A stretch of DNA of 64,000 bases from an uncultured Bryobacterales bacterium (lineage in GTDB: Bacteria > Acidobacteriota > Terriglobia > Bryobacterales > UBA6623): NCBI GenBank assembly GCA_958295955.1, contig OY282420.1, positions 1,440,435 to 1,504,434 on the forward strand. Reading direction: 5' to 3'. Position 1 is the stretch's first letter, and every line of letters begins with the position of its first letter. The notes under the pieces are model-generated. The model had not been told where the DNA came from. It worked only from the letters and a program-made list of their open reading frames with translations, and did no database searches. The translations under genes were made by a program, and so were the position numbers. This document shows, piece by piece, positions 63,349 through 64,000 of this stretch.

Positions 63349-64000
63349 ATGTCTCCTCAAGAGATCGAGGCGGCGGTCGCGAAGATCCGCGACCGGGTGC
63401 AAGAGCGGTATCGGAAGACCGTGGAAGATCTCGACGGCTTTGCCTTGCCGCCGCTCGACCCGCTCGGTCATGCCCGTGACGCCGCGGAGGGAAAAGCCGC
63501 CGCGATCGGCCGCGTGAATCCCCGCCGCGGCGGCCCGGTGAACAACGCAATCCAGTACGCCAAGCGCCTCGTCGCGCGTTGCCTGAATTGGTTCGTGCGC
63601 GATCAGATCGATTACAACCGGGCCGTCGTCGTCTATATGGATCGCGTGATCGAGACCTTGATCGAGCAGAATTACAATCTGCTGCGCGTCGCCCGCGGAG
63701 TGGTCGATGCGCAGCGGAGCGCAGCGGAACTCAACGAGGGACAGCAGGACATTCGCCGGGAACTAACAGAGCTTAACGAAACACTGGCCGATGCGCAGCG
63801 GAGCATAGCGGAACTCAACGAGGACCGGCAGGACATTCGCCGGGAACTGGCAGAGCTTAACGAAACCCAACGGGACATGCTCAAGCACTGGCGCAACTGG
63901 CGTCCGGAGTGGGAAAAACGCCTGACCGACAACGAGATCAAGTTTTTGCACATGCTCCGCGAAATCGAGGGCGCCGCCCGCCAACGCGAGGAGACCGCTC
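63349..64000 (+). CDS. Coiled-coil protein, N-terminal part (cut by window end)
   Basis: 217 residues are visible, starting six bases after the acetyltransferase stop. An N-terminal helical region (VAKIRDRVQERYRKTVEDLDG) precedes RCLNWFVRDQIDYNRAVVVYMDRVIETL. A long coiled coil made partly of a 28-residue duplication follows, then HWRNWRPEWEKRLTDNEIKFLHML. That last segment often precedes a methyltransferase or glycosyltransferase domain in polysaccharide-modifying proteins, so the missing part may be such an enzyme; this is an inference. No signal peptide. Confidence 0.7.
   Translation, partial: MSPQEIEAAVAKIRDRVQERYRKTVEDLDGFALPPLDPLGHARDAAEGKAAAIGRVNPRRGGPVNNAIQYAKRLVARCLNWFVRDQIDYNRAVVVYMDRVIETLIEQNYNLLRVARGVVDAQRSAAELNEGQQDIRRELTELNETLADAQRSIAELNEDRQDIRRELAELNETQRDMLKHWRNWRPEWEKRLTDNEIKFLHMLREIEGAARQREETA
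63706..63873 (+). repeat. 84-base tandem duplication in the coiled-coil gene
   Basis: Copies at 63706-63789 and 63790-63873 are nearly identical at first and encode 28 residues each (four heptads: DAQRS-type start, ELNE repeats). Expansion by this unit keeps the coiled-coil phase. Confidence 0.85.

Overview
The window reads as a piece of a high-GC, Gram-negative (diderm) genome of the phylum Acidobacteriota, most likely the Solibacteres/Bryobacterales side. Three things point there: a VWFA-related protein of the acidobacterial type (6299-7465), an NHL-repeat protein ending in a TIGR03437-like Solibacter domain (31724-34051), and a DUF5818-like small lipoprotein (24408-24770). kdsA and kdsB show a Kdo-containing lipopolysaccharide, and a tripartite RND pump confirms an outer membrane. 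Four exported formylglycine-type sulfatases, a FucP-like fucose permease and two Gfo/Idh/MocA oxidoreductases suggest growth on sulfated polysaccharides. TTG starts supported by the local sequence are common (gltA, xthA, a sulfatase, queG).

Layout. 1-3034: ABC exporter (permease cut by the window edge plus ATPase) and fucose permease. 3108-6251: citrate synthase, then divergent moeA-moaC. 6299-10409: VWFA protein, a 68-residue protein, exonuclease III, HEAT protein and a Tat-type oxidoreductase. 10459-12134: folP-folB-folK with overlapping ends. 12149-15474: two divergent sulfatases. 15490-17736: a rearranged island holding two gene remnants and a three-gene cassette of unknown function. 17737-24315: tetR-OMF-MFP-RND operon with a visible operator. 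24408-30499: small lipoprotein, then sucA-sucB-lpdA read leftward. 30545-31372: kdsA. 31724-38033: NHL protein with a 14-base homopolymer near its start, sulfite-oxidase-like protein, oxidoreductase and sulfatase. 38079-42515: sixA, infA, a di-haem peroxidase/beta-propeller/binding-protein trio of the PQQ-associated type, and hemQ. 42584-48466: patatin-like lipase, secreted protein, queG and a large radical SAM protein. 48681-51045: type II restriction-modification system with a controller-like regulator. 51192-59454: exported HpcH/HpaI-like protein, ctaB, cupredoxin-like lipoprotein, octahaem cytochrome, split cytochrome b and Rieske protein. 59457-64000: kdsB, sulfatase, mazG, GNAT protein and the start of a coiled-coil protein.

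How the genes fit together. gltA and sucAB-lpdA supply TCA-cycle reducing power. The Rieske-cytochrome b-octahaem cytochrome operon is a non-canonical quinol-oxidising complex, and nearby ctaB and hemQ serve haem supply. moeA and moaC make the molybdenum cofactor that the sulfite-oxidase-like protein would need. Sulfatases release sulfate from glycans, FucP could import released fucose, and Gfo/Idh/MocA enzymes could process sugars.

The least explained parts are the island at 15490-17736, the homopolymer-controlled start of the NHL protein, the radical SAM protein at 46346 and the coiled-coil octahaem cytochrome. No tRNA, rRNA, CRISPR array or complete insertion sequence was recognised.
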